The notes under the pieces: generated by a model
What the model saw: the letters and a program-made list of their open reading frames with translations, nothing else
Told to the model about the DNA's origin: nothing
Database searches by the model: none
Program-made: the position numbers and the translations under genes
In this document: one piece after another, positions 8,103 to 16,276 of the stretch
Numbering within the stretch: the stretch's first letter is position 1
Layout of the letters: each line of letters opens with the position of its first letter
Source: an uncultured Poribacteria bacterium
GTDB lineage: Bacteria; Poribacteria; WGA-4E; PCPOR2b
Assembly (NCBI GenBank): GCA_958296125.1
Contig: OY282444.1
Location: forward strand, 4,759,266 to 4,823,265
Direction of reading: 5' to 3'
Length of the DNA: 64,000 bases

Positions 8103-10610
8103 CTATTTGACTATCACCATCCGCCGTACCGCAGTATAATCCCTCGCCCGGAGTTGATAGAAATAGATTCCACTCGTGACCGATTCCCCACTTTCGTTGC
8201 GGCCGTTCCAATATGCTGCTCTCCGCCGATCTGTGTAATATCCCGCCAATTGATGTCCCAAATCCAACCGACGCACTAACGCCCCCTTTATGTCATAAAC
8301 CGTGAGTGTTACCTCCGCATCGTGAGCGAGGTGATACGGTATCCATGTCACCGGGTTGAACGGGTTTGGGTAGTTGGGCAACAGGGCAGTTTTTTTCGAG
8401 GTCAATGATTCCAAGAGCTGCTCTAAGAAGAGAATCCCTCTTCGCAATGTTGCATCCGTGAGGTGTAACCCTTGTGCTTGAGTAATCCACCCTTGGACAT
8501 CGCCGACGGTCAGGGTTGCGAGCATTAAAGATTGCGCGGAAGGTGCAGCTGCAGCGTCCCCTAATGCCCCGGCAACCGCGACAAGATCGAAAATATTGAC
8601 AATACCATCCTCGTTGATATCGGCATCATTCTGTCCTGTCTGCCCGAAACGGGAGCCAATGAACATCAAATCCGAAATATCCACCACACCATCGCGGTTG
8701 GCATCTCTGAGCCGTAGTGATTTCGTTATAAAGGGAATGCCCCACAGGAGCACCGTGCCATCCAAACTCCCACTGGCGAGGGTCTGTCCATCCGGGCTAA
8801 AGGCAACGCTCCCGACCACATCTGTATGCCCGGTGAAGTGCCCCTGGTGTGTGCCTGTTATCCCATCCCACAAACGGATAGTATCGTCAGAACTCCCACT
8901 GGCGAGGGTCCTGCCATCTGAACTAAATGCGACGCTCCTGACACTATCTGTATGCCCGATGAGGGTCTGCTTGTGTTCCCCCGTGATGGCATCCCACAGA
9001 CGCACTGTGCCGTCCGACCCCCCGCTGACAAGTGTCCTACTATCTGGGCTGAAGGCGACACTATTGACCCAAGTATGTCCGGTGGGGATTATTTTTTCTT
9101 CACCTGTGATGGCATCCCACAGACGGATGGCTTCCCCACGACGGGAAGCAGAACCCAGATCCACACCTCCACTGGCGAGTATCCTCCCATCTGGGCTGAA
9201 GGCAACGCTCTCAACCCCATGCTTTTGTCCGGTGAAAGCCCGCTTGTGTTTACCTGTGACAGCATCCCACAGACGCACTGTGCCGTCCGACCCCCCGCTG
9301 GCGAGGGTCCTACCATCCGGACTGAAAGCAACGCTCAAGACATTATCCGCACGTCCGGCAAGGGTCATTTTGTGTTCACCCGTCCCGACATCCCACAGAC
9401 GCACTGTGCCGTCCGACCCCCCACTGGCAAGTGTCCTCCCATCCGGGCTGAAGGTGACATCCCATATACTATTATCCCTATGTCCGGTGAGGGTCATTTT
9501 GTATTCACCCGTTATGACATCCCATAGATGGATAGTCTTGTCATTCCAATTCCAACTACTAGCGAGGGTGTCCCCATCTGGACTGAATGCGATGTTACTA
9601 ATAGACTTCGTATACCCGGCGAGGGTCATTTTGGGTTCACCCGTCCCGACATCCCACAGGCGCACGGTGCGATCCCAACTCTGACTAGCAAGGGTCCGTC
9701 CATCCGGGCTGAAGGCGAGACTTTGTACCCAACTCGTATGTTCGGTGAGGTTCATTTTGTGTTTACCCGTTGCGACATCCCATAGCCGGATGGTGTCCTC
9801 ATAACTTCCACTGGCGAGGGTCTGTCCATCCGGGCTAAAGGCGACGGTCAGAACCGAATTCCTATGCCCGGTGAGGACCTGCTTGTGCTCGCCTGTTACG
9901 ACACCCCATAACCGGATGGTCTCATCGTAACTCCCACTGGCGAGGGTGTTCCCATCCGGGCTGAAGGCGATACTACTGACCCAATCCCTATGTCCAGTAA
10001 GTGTACTTTTTTGTTCACCTGTAACAGCATCCCACAATACGATGCTGTCCCGACTTCCACCGGCGAGGGTCCTGCCATCTGGACTAAATGCGACGCTATT
10101 GACCTCACCCGTATGCCCGATGAGTGTACTTTTTTGTTCACCTGTAACAGTATCCCACAATACGATGCCATCCTGACTCCCACTGACGAGGGTCCCGCCA
10201 TCTGGACTAAATGCGACGCTATTGACCTCAGCCGTATGCCCGATGAGCGTGCCATTGTGTTCACCTGTAACAGCGTCCCACAGATATACGATGCCATCCC
10301 AATTCCCACCGGCGAGGGTATTCCCATTCGGACTGAAGGCGACACTACTGACCCAATCCCTAGGCCCGGTGAGTAGACCTATCTCTTGATAGGTTGCCGT
10401 ATCATAGAGCCAAATACCGATGGCACTGGAAACCGCAAGCCGAGTACCATCGGATGAGTAGGCAATATCACCAGTTATCATGCCTTTACCCAGACGTGCT
10501 TTGGCACCTTTAGGTAAACTCCATTGTAGGGAATCTTGAGCGAAACCGTTCGGTACAAACGCGCGTGTTGCAAAGAGGGTGATTAACGTCAAAAATAACG
10601 CGGTTTTCAT
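8103..10610 (-). CDS. Secreted 14-repeat WD40 protein with dockerin-like segment and C-terminal sorting-type domain
   Basis: 835 residues; AAGGAG lies about 10 bases before the ATG at 10610. An N-terminal signal peptide (hydrophobic about 4-22) is followed by 14 WD40 repeats of about 42 residues ([20 protein letters not shown]), enough for two seven-bladed propellers. Next is a dockerin/EF-hand pair ([26 protein letters not shown]), a spacer, and a last 95 residues with [15 protein letters not shown] and GIYFYQLRA. That ending closely resembles the one in the LRR protein at 32-36.7 kb and Por/FlgD-Ig-like sorting domains. It is probably exported and displayed or secreted as a binding scaffold; no catalytic motif is visible. 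The repeats are very similar at DNA level, suggesting recent duplication. Confidence 0.85.
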   Translation of the reverse strand: MKTALFLTLITLFATRAFVPNGFAQDSLQWSLPKGAKARLGKGMITGDIAYSSDGTRLAVSSAIGIWLYDTATYQEIGLLTGPRDWVSSVAFSPNGNTLAGGNWDGIVYLWDAVTGEHNGTLIGHTAEVNSVAFSPDGGTLVSGSQDGIVLWDTVTGEQKSTLIGHTGEVNSVAFSPDGRTLAGGSRDSIVLWDAVTGEQKSTLTGHRDWVSSIAFSPDGNTLASGSYDETIRLWGVVTGEHKQVLTGHRNSVLTVAFSPDGQTLASGSYEDTIRLWDVATGKHKMNLTEHTSWVQSLAFSPDGRTLASQSWDRTVRLWDVGTGEPKMTLAGYTKSISNIAFSPDGDTLASSWNWNDKTIHLWDVITGEYKMTLTGHRDNSIWDVTFSPDGRTLASGGSDGTVRLWDVGTGEHKMTLAGRADNVLSVAFSPDGRTLASGGSDGTVRLWDAVTGKHKRAFTGQKHGVESVAFSPDGRILASGGVDLGSASRRGEAIRLWDAITGEEKIIPTGHTWVNSVAFSPDSRTLVSGGSDGTVRLWDAITGEHKQTLIGHTDSVRSVAFSSDGRTLASGSSDDTIRLWDGITGTHQGHFTGHTDVVGSVAFSPDGQTLASGSLDGTVLLWGIPFITKSLRLRDANRDGVVDISDLMFIGSRFGQTGQNDADINEDGIVNIFDLVAVAGALGDAAAAPSAQSLMLATLTVGDVQGWITQAQGLHLTDATLRRGILFLEQLLESLTSKKTALLPNYPNPFNPVTWIPYHLAHDAEVTLTVYDIKGALVRRLDLGHQLAGYYTDRRRAAYWNGRNESGESVTSGIYFYQLRARDYTAVRRMVIVK

Positions 10611-10615
10611 TATGA

Positions 10616-10770
10616 AGACTCCTTTTTTTCGCTAAGGCACTGTGGGTGAGTGGAGTCAATTCATGGCGTGCAAGGTCAATAAATTCTGCGACTCGTTCCC
10701 TGACCTCTGCTACAATATCCGGTTCCCATTCGCGTAATTTCGCGTCCAATCTTTCGGCTAACACATCCAT
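10616..10770 (-). pseudogene. Possible truncated antitoxin-like small gene
   Basis: A frame from the ATG at 10770 begins MDVLAERLDAKLREWEPD and continues EVRERVAEFIDLA, a helical start that resembles small antitoxin-type proteins I remember from cyanobacteria and Poribacteria. After about 33 residues the resemblance stops and the frame runs into the WD40 gene's leader, so the gene appears cut off at its 3' side. No toxin partner is next to it. The remaining sequence between 10770 and 10911 shows nothing. Confidence 0.3.
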
Positions 10771-10931
10771 TGATTGCCCGCCATTGGTCCATTGCTTCCA
10801 CAAGCTTATAGACGATGAAAATCTGCGAAAGTGGGCAGATATTTTCTAAGGATAGACACCATAACACACGCTTGCCTTCTATGTCAAGCCGAAATTGACA
10901 GGTATAATCCCTTGACAGTAATTCTCACAAG

Positions 10932-10987
10932 CCCAATGCTTGCCTGCCTGTCCCGTTCGCGGGGGTCTCGGCACGGACAGCATTGGG
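10932..10987. repeat. Left-end palindrome of the IS element
   Basis: CCCAATGCT (10932-10940) pairs perfectly with AGCATTGGG (10979-10987). Inside, CTGTCC (10948-10953) can pair with GGACAG (10975-10980), and CCCG-TTCG-CGGG forms a small hairpin at 10952-10963. Subterminal hairpins like this are bound by TnpA in IS200/IS605 elements. Confidence 0.65.
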
Positions 10988-11005
10988 TCAAACGGCGTTT
11001 TTTTA

Positions 11006-11034
11006 TTGCAACCATAGTAAAAATGTGTTATAAT
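11006..11034 (+). promoter_or_regulatory. tnpB: Strong promoter for tnpB and its structured leader
   Basis: TTGCAA (11006-11011), a 17-base spacer and a perfect TATAAT (11029-11034). Transcription should start about 11041, exactly where the structured leader begins. Confidence 0.7.
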
Positions 11035-11040
11035 TGAATG

Positions 11041-11112
11041 TCTTTCAGTGAGGGAGTAGCGCACCGCCGCTCGGCGGTGTCCCTCACATCCTGCGCTACA
11101 GGATATGAAAGA
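11041..11112 (+). ncRNA. Structured leader RNA upstream of tnpB, three-way junction or pseudoknot
   Basis: Nearly every base can pair in perfect helices. The outer stem TCTTTCA (11041-11047) pairs with TGAAAGA (11106-11112). P1 is GTGAGGGA (11048-11055) with TCCCTCAC (11080-11087). P3 is ACCGCCG (11063-11069) with CGGCGGT (11072-11078). The 3' arm can be ATCCTG (11088-11093) with CAGGAT (11099-11104). Alternatively, GTAGCGCA (11056-11063) can pair with TGCGCTAC (11092-11099), an 8-bp helix that excludes the 3' arm and crosses P1, forming a pseudoknot. The predicted transcript 5' end coincides with the outer stem, and the tnpB start follows 15 bases after the structure. It could be a cis-regulatory RNA, a ribozyme-like element or a DNA cruciform used by the transposon. 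Confidence 0.6.
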
Positions 11113-11127
11113 TAGAGAAATATTCCT

Positions 11128-12336
11128 ATGTTAAAAACTCACACAATCGCATTAGCCCCAAACAACGTCCAAGCGACCCAGTTTGCCCAGCATTGTGGTT
11201 ACGCCCGGGTCGCCTACAATCACGGATTAGCCGACTTCAAAACAGGACTTGATGAAGGTGTCTGGCATTCGCATATAGACCTGTGTCGCCGTTTCAATGC
11301 TATCAAGCATGATACATACGATTGGTGCGGTGATATGTCACAGAACGCCTCCAAGAATGCGATTTACACAAATCTCAACGATGCCGTCAAACGCTGGCGG
11401 TCGGGTCAAAACAGATTCCCTAAGTTTAAGAAAAGGGCTCATAGCAAGAGTTACCAAGCCGATAGCGGTCGAGGCACAATCTCTGTCGTAGGCAAGCGAA
11501 TTAAACTCCCCAAAATCGGTTGGGTTCGCATGTTTGAAAACCTACGCTACCTCGGCACGATTTGCAAAGTTGTTATCTCTAAACACGGGCACCGTTGGTT
11601 CGCTTCTATTCTCGTTGACACATTCGTTGATGACCCAATATCTGACCCACGCGGCAAGCCTATTGTTGGTGTAGACGTTGGCATCAAGCATTTAGCCGTA
11701 ACGTCGGAAAGACAGTATTTTGAGAATCCGAAAGCATTGCGTCGGCATGAACGGAAACTCAAACGGCTTCAGCGTCAATTCAGTCGCAAAGTCAAAGGCA
11801 GCCGCAACTGGTATAAACTGAAGGACAAGATAGCCAAGTTGCACTATCGGATAACCTGCATTCGCAAGGATGCCCACCATAAGGCGACAACGGCTATTGT
11901 CAAAGGTGCAAGTCGTATCGGCATAGAATCGTTGAACGTTGCGGGTATGATAAAGAATCATAGACTTGCTAAAGCATTGGCAGATGCGTCATTGTCAACG
12001 TTCCTTGAGATGTTGAAGTATAAAGCCGAACAGATGGACGTAAAGATAATTGAAGCAGACAGATTTTATCCGTCAAGTAAGACCTGTTCTGCATGTAGTG
12101 TGGTAGACAGCGACTTATCTTTATCTGATAGGACATATCATTGTAGGGCTTGTGGTCATACACAAGACAGAGACTTAAACGCTGCGATAAACCTTAGAAC
12201 CGTCGCCGAGGGGCACTCGGAGACTGAAAACGCCTGTGGAGATTCTGTAAGACCTCAGCAGTTGGGGCGCGAATCGTCGAATCAGGCAGATAGCACAGTA
12301 ATAGATGAACAATTATTGCTGTTCAGTCTATCATAG
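11128..12336 (+). CDS. tnpB: TnpB, RNA-guided RuvC nuclease of IS200/IS605 elements
   Basis: 402 residues, the normal TnpB size. The RuvC-like triad is readable as D183 (VGVDVGIKHLA), E267 (GIESLNV) and D349 (DRDLNAAINL), with a zinc ribbon C320/C323...C339/C342 between the last two. An N-terminal helix-turn-helix/wedge region precedes it. TnpB is known to cut DNA using an omega RNA transcribed from the element's right end, next to a TAM equal to the left target site. The gene looks intact: no frameshift and all three acidic residues present. The Shine-Dalgarno site is weak and directly follows the structured leader, so translation may be controlled there. No transposase gene accompanies it. 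Confidence 0.92.
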   Translation: MLKTHTIALAPNNVQATQFAQHCGYARVAYNHGLADFKTGLDEGVWHSHIDLCRRFNAIKHDTYDWCGDMSQNASKNAIYTNLNDAVKRWRSGQNRFPKFKKRAHSKSYQADSGRGTISVVGKRIKLPKIGWVRMFENLRYLGTICKVVISKHGHRWFASILVDTFVDDPISDPRGKPIVGVDVGIKHLAVTSERQYFENPKALRRHERKLKRLQRQFSRKVKGSRNWYKLKDKIAKLHYRITCIRKDAHHKATTAIVKGASRIGIESLNVAGMIKNHRLAKALADASLSTFLEMLKYKAEQMDVKIIEADRFYPSSKTCSACSVVDSDLSLSDRTYHCRACGHTQDRDLNAAINLRTVAEGHSETENACGDSVRPQQLGRESSNQADSTVIDEQLLLFSLS

Positions 12337-12369
12337 GAATCCCAAGCATTTATGTTTGGGAGCAGTCAA
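12200..12369 (+). ncRNA. Predicted omega RNA (TnpB guide RNA scaffold), 5' limit approximate
   Basis: By analogy with characterised IS605-type elements the guide RNA covers the 3' part of tnpB and the right end. The right-end hairpin CCCAAGCAT/ATGTTTGGG (12341-12360, TT loop, one G-U pair) and the closing AGCAGTCAA (to 12369) are visible. The guide would be the flanking bases from 12370. The 5' boundary is a guess. Confidence 0.45.
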
Positions 12370-12385
12370 GCTATTCGCTATGATC

Positions 12386-12394
12386 TGATATAAT
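12386..12394 (+). promoter_or_regulatory. mqnD: Extended -10 promoter for mqnD, abutting the IS right end
   Basis: TGATATAAT is a perfect extended -10 (TGN-TATAAT). No good -35 is present: at 17-bp spacing the -35 position is TCAAGC, which includes the last bases of the IS element. Transcription would start about 12401. Confidence 0.5.
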
Positions 12395-12471
12395 CAGCAC
12401 GAAATCCATTTGAGGGGAGCGTATGTCAATTTCCACAACTAGCAAACCTCTATCCGTAACGGGAGAAACTG

Positions 12472-13314
12472 ATGTCACAACTGCAACAGATTCGTATTGG
12501 TCATAGCCCTGATTCTGATGATGCCTTTATGTTCTATGCTATCGCTAATGGGTTGATTCCAACCGACGGTTTTGAGATTGTCCAAGTTGCCGAGGACATT
12601 GAGAGCTTGAATCGACGCGCGCTCAATGGAGAATTGGAGGTGACGGCTATATCGGTCCACGCCTACGCTTACGTTGCCGAGCACTATGCACTGATGCCGT
12701 GTGGGGCAAGCATCGGCGATCGGTATGGTCCACTCGTCGTATCCAAAGAACCGATGCAGCGGGAAGGCCTTGCAGGTAAAAAAATCGCAATCCCCGGGAA
12801 GATGACAACCGCTTACCTGACGTTGCGCCTTTTTCAACCCGACTTTGCCCCTGAAGTTGTCCAATTTGATCAGATTTTGCCGTATGTTCAGGAAGGCAAC
12901 GCAGACGCGGGATTGATTATCCACGAAGGGCAGCTAACCTACAGTCGCATCGGGCTGCATAAAGTAGCCGATCTGGGGGAATGGTGGCATCAGGAGACCG
13001 AATTGCCGCTACCACTTGGAGCGAATGCCATCCGTCGAGATCTCGGTGCAGAAAACACCCGCCGTCTTACCTCACTCATCAGGCAGAGCATTCAGTATTC
13101 ACTAGAGCATCGAGAGGGGGGCTTGGCTTATGCTATGAACTATGCGCGCGATATGGAGACGGAACTAGCAGCCCGATTCGTTGGCATGTATGTGAACGAC
13201 TACACACTTGATTACGGTGAAAAAGGTAGGGCAGGGGTCAGAGCGTTGATGGAACGGGGGTATCAGGCTGGTGTTATTCCCCATCAGGTCGATGTTGAAT
13301 TTGCAGCAGGATAG
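12472..13314 (+). CDS. mqnD: 1,4-dihydroxy-6-naphthoate synthase (futalosine menaquinone pathway)
   Basis: 280 residues with a periplasmic-binding-protein-like fold. It starts with the family hallmark GHSPDSDDAFMFYA (about 9-22) and continues with VTAISVHAYAYV, YGPLVVSK, GKKIAIPGKMTTAYL and DAGLIIHEGQLTY, all typical of MqnD. The enzyme converts cyclic dehypoxanthine futalosine to 1,4-dihydroxy-6-naphthoate. GGGAGA lies 7 bases before the ATG; an ATG at 12423 is out of frame. No other mqn gene is in the window. It is separated by about 100 bases from the IS element, which sits at its promoter. Confidence 0.92.
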   Translation: MSQLQQIRIGHSPDSDDAFMFYAIANGLIPTDGFEIVQVAEDIESLNRRALNGELEVTAISVHAYAYVAEHYALMPCGASIGDRYGPLVVSKEPMQREGLAGKKIAIPGKMTTAYLTLRLFQPDFAPEVVQFDQILPYVQEGNADAGLIIHEGQLTYSRIGLHKVADLGEWWHQETELPLPLGANAIRRDLGAENTRRLTSLIRQSIQYSLEHREGGLAYAMNYARDMETELAARFVGMYVNDYTLDYGEKGRAGVRALMERGYQAGVIPHQVDVEFAAG

Positions 13315-13386
13315 TCACTCGTAGGTAGATTCGACGTAATAACACAAGTTGCTACTTTTAGAATTTCGATTGGACGGTAGGTCGAT

Positions 13387-14211
13387 ATGCAAAAGCCAAC
13401 ATTAGATATATCCACTCGCTTCGGGGTCGATCCCTTCTTTGAGGAAGTGGGTGTCTGTATTATCAATAACGACGTTTGTAACTCCAATCTGTTTGCAGGT
13501 GAATTTATTGACCTAATCGTCACATCCCCGCCATACAATGTTGGCATTGATTACGATTCCAATGACGATACGCTAGGTTATGAGGATTACCTCGATTTTA
13601 GTAGACAATGGATACAGAATTGTTACGAATGGAGTAAGCCGCACGCTCGCCTGCTTCTAAACATTCCACTTGATAAGAACAAGGGTGGGAATCGAAGCGT
13701 TGGTGCGGATCTCACGAGAATTGCACAAGCGGTGGATTGGAAATACCACGCTACAATTGTCTGGAATGAAGGAAATATCTCCCGCCGAACTGCATGGGGG
13801 TCTTGGATGTCCGCATCTGCGCCTTATGTCATTGCCCCTGTTGAGTTGATTGTCATTTTGTATAAGGAATCTTGGAAGAAGCAGCTCGGCAGTAAAGAAT
13901 CGGACATCTCACGCGATGAATTTATGGCGTGGACGAATGGGGTATGGACATTTAACGGAGAAAGTAAAAAACGGGTAGGACACCCTGCCCCCTTTCCGCG
14001 TGAATTGCCGTATCGTTGCATCAAATTGTTCAGTTACGTTGAGGATGTTGTATTCGATCCATTTTTGGGGAGTGGAACGACTTTAATAGAAGCACACAAT
14101 AACGGGCGATTTGGTGTTGGTGTCGAAATTGATAGGGGCTATTGCGAATTGGCTCAGAAACGGATAATGAATAGTCGGAGCTTATTCACAACGTTAAGAG
14201 AACCAGAATGA
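13387..14211 (+). CDS. Type II DNA methyltransferase, beta class (N4-cytosine or N6-adenine)
   Basis: 274 residues. The catalytic motif TSPPYNVGIDY (about 50-60) precedes the AdoMet motif FDPFLGSGTT (about 223-232), the beta-class order. TSPPY is most common in N4-cytosine enzymes but some N6-adenine enzymes use it, so the modified base is open. GHPAPFPRELPYR before the AdoMet motif is typical of small type II methylases. Its last four bases overlap the start of the HNH nuclease gene (ATGA), so the two are translationally coupled. It should protect the host DNA from the partner nuclease. The recognition site is unknown. Confidence 0.88.
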   Translation: MQKPTLDISTRFGVDPFFEEVGVCIINNDVCNSNLFAGEFIDLIVTSPPYNVGIDYDSNDDTLGYEDYLDFSRQWIQNCYEWSKPHARLLLNIPLDKNKGGNRSVGADLTRIAQAVDWKYHATIVWNEGNISRRTAWGSWMSASAPYVIAPVELIVILYKESWKKQLGSKESDISRDEFMAWTNGVWTFNGESKKRVGHPAPFPRELPYRCIKLFSYVEDVVFDPFLGSGTTLIEAHNNGRFGVGVEIDRGYCELAQKRIMNSRSLFTTLREPE

Positions 14212-14792
14212 CTAAGAAAATCACTCAAGTAGCGTTGGTAATGGAATACTTTACGATGCATCCGAATCGGGCTATTGAACATCCCGAAGTGGTTGACTGG
14301 GTTACAAAAGAATACCAAGAGAGAACGGGCGGACGTTTTCGAGATCCGGATCGGGCAATTCGCAAATTGGCACAAGAAGGAAAACTAATAAAACTCAGTA
14401 AAGGCGTTTATAAATATGATCCCAATCTCATTACAAATCCTGAATTAGAAGATTTCACATCCGCCCAAAGGGAACAGATTTTCAAGCGGGATGACTACCG
14501 TTGTGTGATATGCGGCAGAGGACAACGCGATGGTGTCGAAATTCAGGCGGATCATATCAAACCGAAAGACTTAGGCGGCAAGGCAACTATCGAGAATGCT
14601 CAAACGCTTTGTGCTACTCACAATTTCCGTAAGAAAAATCTCGGACAGACAGAAACAGGAAAGAGGATGTTTATTCGTTTATACGAACGTTCAGAATCCG
14701 TTGGAGACCATGAGATGCGAGATTTTTGCCGTAACATTCTTGAGGTTTTTGAGGAACACAACATAAATGATCACGTTGAATGGAAACACTGA
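14208..14792 (+). CDS. HNH restriction endonuclease paired with the methyltransferase
   Basis: 194 residues. The N-terminal part (about 1-75) reads as a winged helix (DPDRAIRKLAQEGKLIKL, then GVYKYDP) likely used for DNA binding. The C-terminal HNH domain has CVICGRGQRDG, QADHIKPKDLGG (catalytic DH) and NAQTLCATHNFRKKN, with two Cys pairs/His for zinc. Overlap with the methylase stop (ATGA) and its position strongly suggest the cutting half of a type II R-M system. The ORF is complete. It could also be a solitary HNH repair nuclease, but the coupling argues against that. Confidence 0.82.
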   Translation: MTKKITQVALVMEYFTMHPNRAIEHPEVVDWVTKEYQERTGGRFRDPDRAIRKLAQEGKLIKLSKGVYKYDPNLITNPELEDFTSAQREQIFKRDDYRCVICGRGQRDGVEIQADHIKPKDLGGKATIENAQTLCATHNFRKKNLGQTETGKRMFIRLYERSESVGDHEMRDFCRNILEVFEEHNINDHVEWKH

Positions 14793-14891
14793 CACAAAAG
14801 GACTAATAGAGAAGGGGGTTCCACGACGGATTTGGGAAATCTCGCAGGAAGAATTCTAATATCGCTACACTAACATAGGAAATCTAAAACG

Positions 14892-15185
14892 ATGAATCAT
14901 ACTATTAAAGCTATCAAAACCGATCACGGTCTTGCTGGAAAGAAAAACCTTCTGACCGATGCTCTATACGAAATGGGTTATGGCCATGATGACAGCTTGG
15001 TAGACACCTTGATAGAGAGAAATGTCATTGATTTCAGTAGAGCCTGTTACACAAGCCACATTATTGATGATCTCATTGAACACTATGGAGAAGAGGTATT
15101 ATGTGGTGGTCTTATAAAGGCTGTTATACGTGAAGGCTTGATCACTGGGTTGAAAGATATTAACGGGAACAGATACTGCGGATAG
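14892..15185 (+). CDS. Small protein of unknown function next to the R-M system, maybe frameshifted
   Basis: 97 residues, no signal peptide, no family I recognise. It looks like a compact helical protein (SHIIDDLIEHYGEEVLCGGLIKAVI). AGGAAA precedes the ATG by about 10 bases. Just after the stop, the +1 frame continues with a protein-like charged helix (DSEKAKRFEHFIEELKEAGS, 15181-15240) up to a stop at 15279, overlapping the end of the SDR gene. That suggests either a frameshift near 15165 in a longer original gene or the remains of a second one. Possible roles as an R-M accessory or control protein are speculation. Confidence 0.55.
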   Translation: MNHTIKAIKTDHGLAGKKNLLTDALYEMGYGHDDSLVDTLIERNVIDFSRACYTSHIIDDLIEHYGEEVLCGGLIKAVIREGLITGLKDINGNRYCG

Positions 15186-15240
15186 CGAAAAAGCCAAACG
15201 ATTTGAACATTTTATCGAAGAGCTGAAAGAGGCAGGCAGT

Positions 15241-16023
15241 TTAGACATCAACCGCGATGCGCTGTCCAATACCCGTTAGTAAACGTCCACCATCAACGAC
15301 AAAGGCACTTCCCGTAACAAACGACGCATCATCAGAAGCGAGATAAGCGACAGCTTTGGCGGTGTCTTCTGGTTCGCCTGCACGTCCAATCGGCAACTCT
15401 TGCGCCCATCGTTCAAGTGCGCTTTGTCGGTCAGTATCAGGTGGAACGATCATCGGTGTCGCCGTTGGACCGGGACAAACTGCATTGACGCGAATGTTGT
15501 GTTTTGCGAAATCGAGAGCCATGCACTGCGTCAGAAGAATAACCGCTGCCTTCGATGCACCGTAAACAGCATAACCGCTGCCGCCAGACATTCCAGCGGT
15601 GGAAGCCGTATTGATAATCACCCCACCGCCTGTTTGTTGCATTGCGGGGATAGCGTATTTAGAAACGAGATAGACACTTTTCAGGTTGATGTCGATGCAC
15701 CGATCCCAATCGGCTTCCGATATTGTGGTCACATCGCCAACAATTAGGATACCCGCGTTATTATGCAGGATATCTAACTGACCGTGCTGGCGAAGAGTCT
15801 CTTGGATAAGGCGGTCTGCATCAGCCGCTTTTGAAACATCGGCTTGAACGAAGGATATCCTCTTTTGGGTCCCCTGACTAATCTGTTGTGCAACGGTTTT
15901 GCCATCAGGATTTACGTCAGCGATGACGACATTCGCCCCTTCGGAGGCAAACTGTTCAGCGGTCGCCTTTCCAATGCCTGAGGCTCCTCCTGTTACGATG
16001 ACCGATTTTCCTTGAAATCTCAT
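15241..16023 (-). CDS. Short-chain dehydrogenase/reductase (SDR)
   Basis: 260 residues, a classical SDR. The nucleotide-binding TGGASGIG is at about 11-18, NNAG near 88, and the catalytic Ser-Tyr-Lys in NTASTAGMSGG and YGASKAAV (about 138-160). PGPTATPM follows, with the C-terminal SAFVVDGG. The acidic residue after the second strand (ADVNPDG) suggests NAD+ rather than NADP+. The substrate is unknown; such enzymes often oxidise sugars or small alcohols. It stands alone, convergent with the small unknown gene. Confidence 0.9.
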   Translation of the reverse strand: MRFQGKSVIVTGGASGIGKATAEQFASEGANVVIADVNPDGKTVAQQISQGTQKRISFVQADVSKAADADRLIQETLRQHGQLDILHNNAGILIVGDVTTISEADWDRCIDINLKSVYLVSKYAIPAMQQTGGGVIINTASTAGMSGGSGYAVYGASKAAVILLTQCMALDFAKHNIRVNAVCPGPTATPMIVPPDTDRQSALERWAQELPIGRAGEPEDTAKAVAYLASDDASFVTGSAFVVDGGRLLTGIGQRIAVDV

Positions 16024-16113
16024 CTGTTCCCCCTATCGTAATTATAGTTATTGAATGCGGCGCAATTGTACCTTACTCCGTAAATCAAGTCAACGCTCCT
16101 TACGTTTTAACTC

Positions 16114-16233
16114 GAGCTATTTAGTTTTCGGTTTTTTGACTGATTTTGGCGGGTCGTCCGTTCCAGTCTGGCCCCCCTCCCCCCGCCCCGATAGATCGGG
16201 ATGAAGACACTTGCGGGGGGATTAAGGGGGGTA
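16114..16233. repeat. Dispersed C/G-rich palindromic repeat, copy 1
   Basis: The core is an inverted repeat: CCCCCC (16172-16177) with GGGGGG (16226-16231), CCCCCCGC (16179-16186) with GCGGGGGG (16213-16220), and an inner CCCGAT-AG-ATCGGG (16187-16200). A shared left flank (GAGCTATTTAGTTTTCGG, then TTGGC...TCGTCCGTTCCAG) makes it about 120 bases long. It lies upstream of ychF. Confidence 0.85.
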
Positions 16234-16276
16234 CCGGTTAGATCATCAATGGACCCCTAGAAAGCAGGTCTCATGA

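Larger units (their letters stand above)
10917..12369 (+). mobile_element. IS200/IS605-family element of the TnpB-only (IS1341-like) type
   Basis: About 1.45 kb with a single tnpB and no TnpA (HUH) transposase. The left end is placed after TTGAC (10912-10916), a TAM-like pentamer, followed by a long imperfect palindrome. The right end is placed after the hairpin at 12341-12360 and the closing AGCAGTCAA. There are no target duplications or terminal inverted repeats, as expected for this family. Movement would need TnpA in trans. End positions are inferred from hairpins and family habits, not from an empty site. Confidence 0.7.

Noticed and set aside
8596-9785. Long plus-strand ORFs opposite the WD40 gene, with repetitive Pro/Ser-rich peptides
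   Set aside because: They mirror the WD40 repeats in the antisense frames; the minus-strand frame has the signal peptide, ribosome site and domain text.
8740-10400. Regular DNA repeats that could suggest a CRISPR or satellite array
   Set aside because: The period is about 126 bases with coding-type divergence; they are WD40 units. No short identical repeats with unique spacers were found anywhere in the window.
11041-11112. HDV-like self-cleaving ribozyme
   Set aside because: The helix order resembles P1-P2-P3-P1'-P2', but only four bases separate P1' from P2', leaving no P4 or catalytic C segment.
16172-16231. Intergenic C/G hairpins as transcription terminators
   Set aside because: No T-run follows on either strand, and the same sequence occurs inside a coding region.
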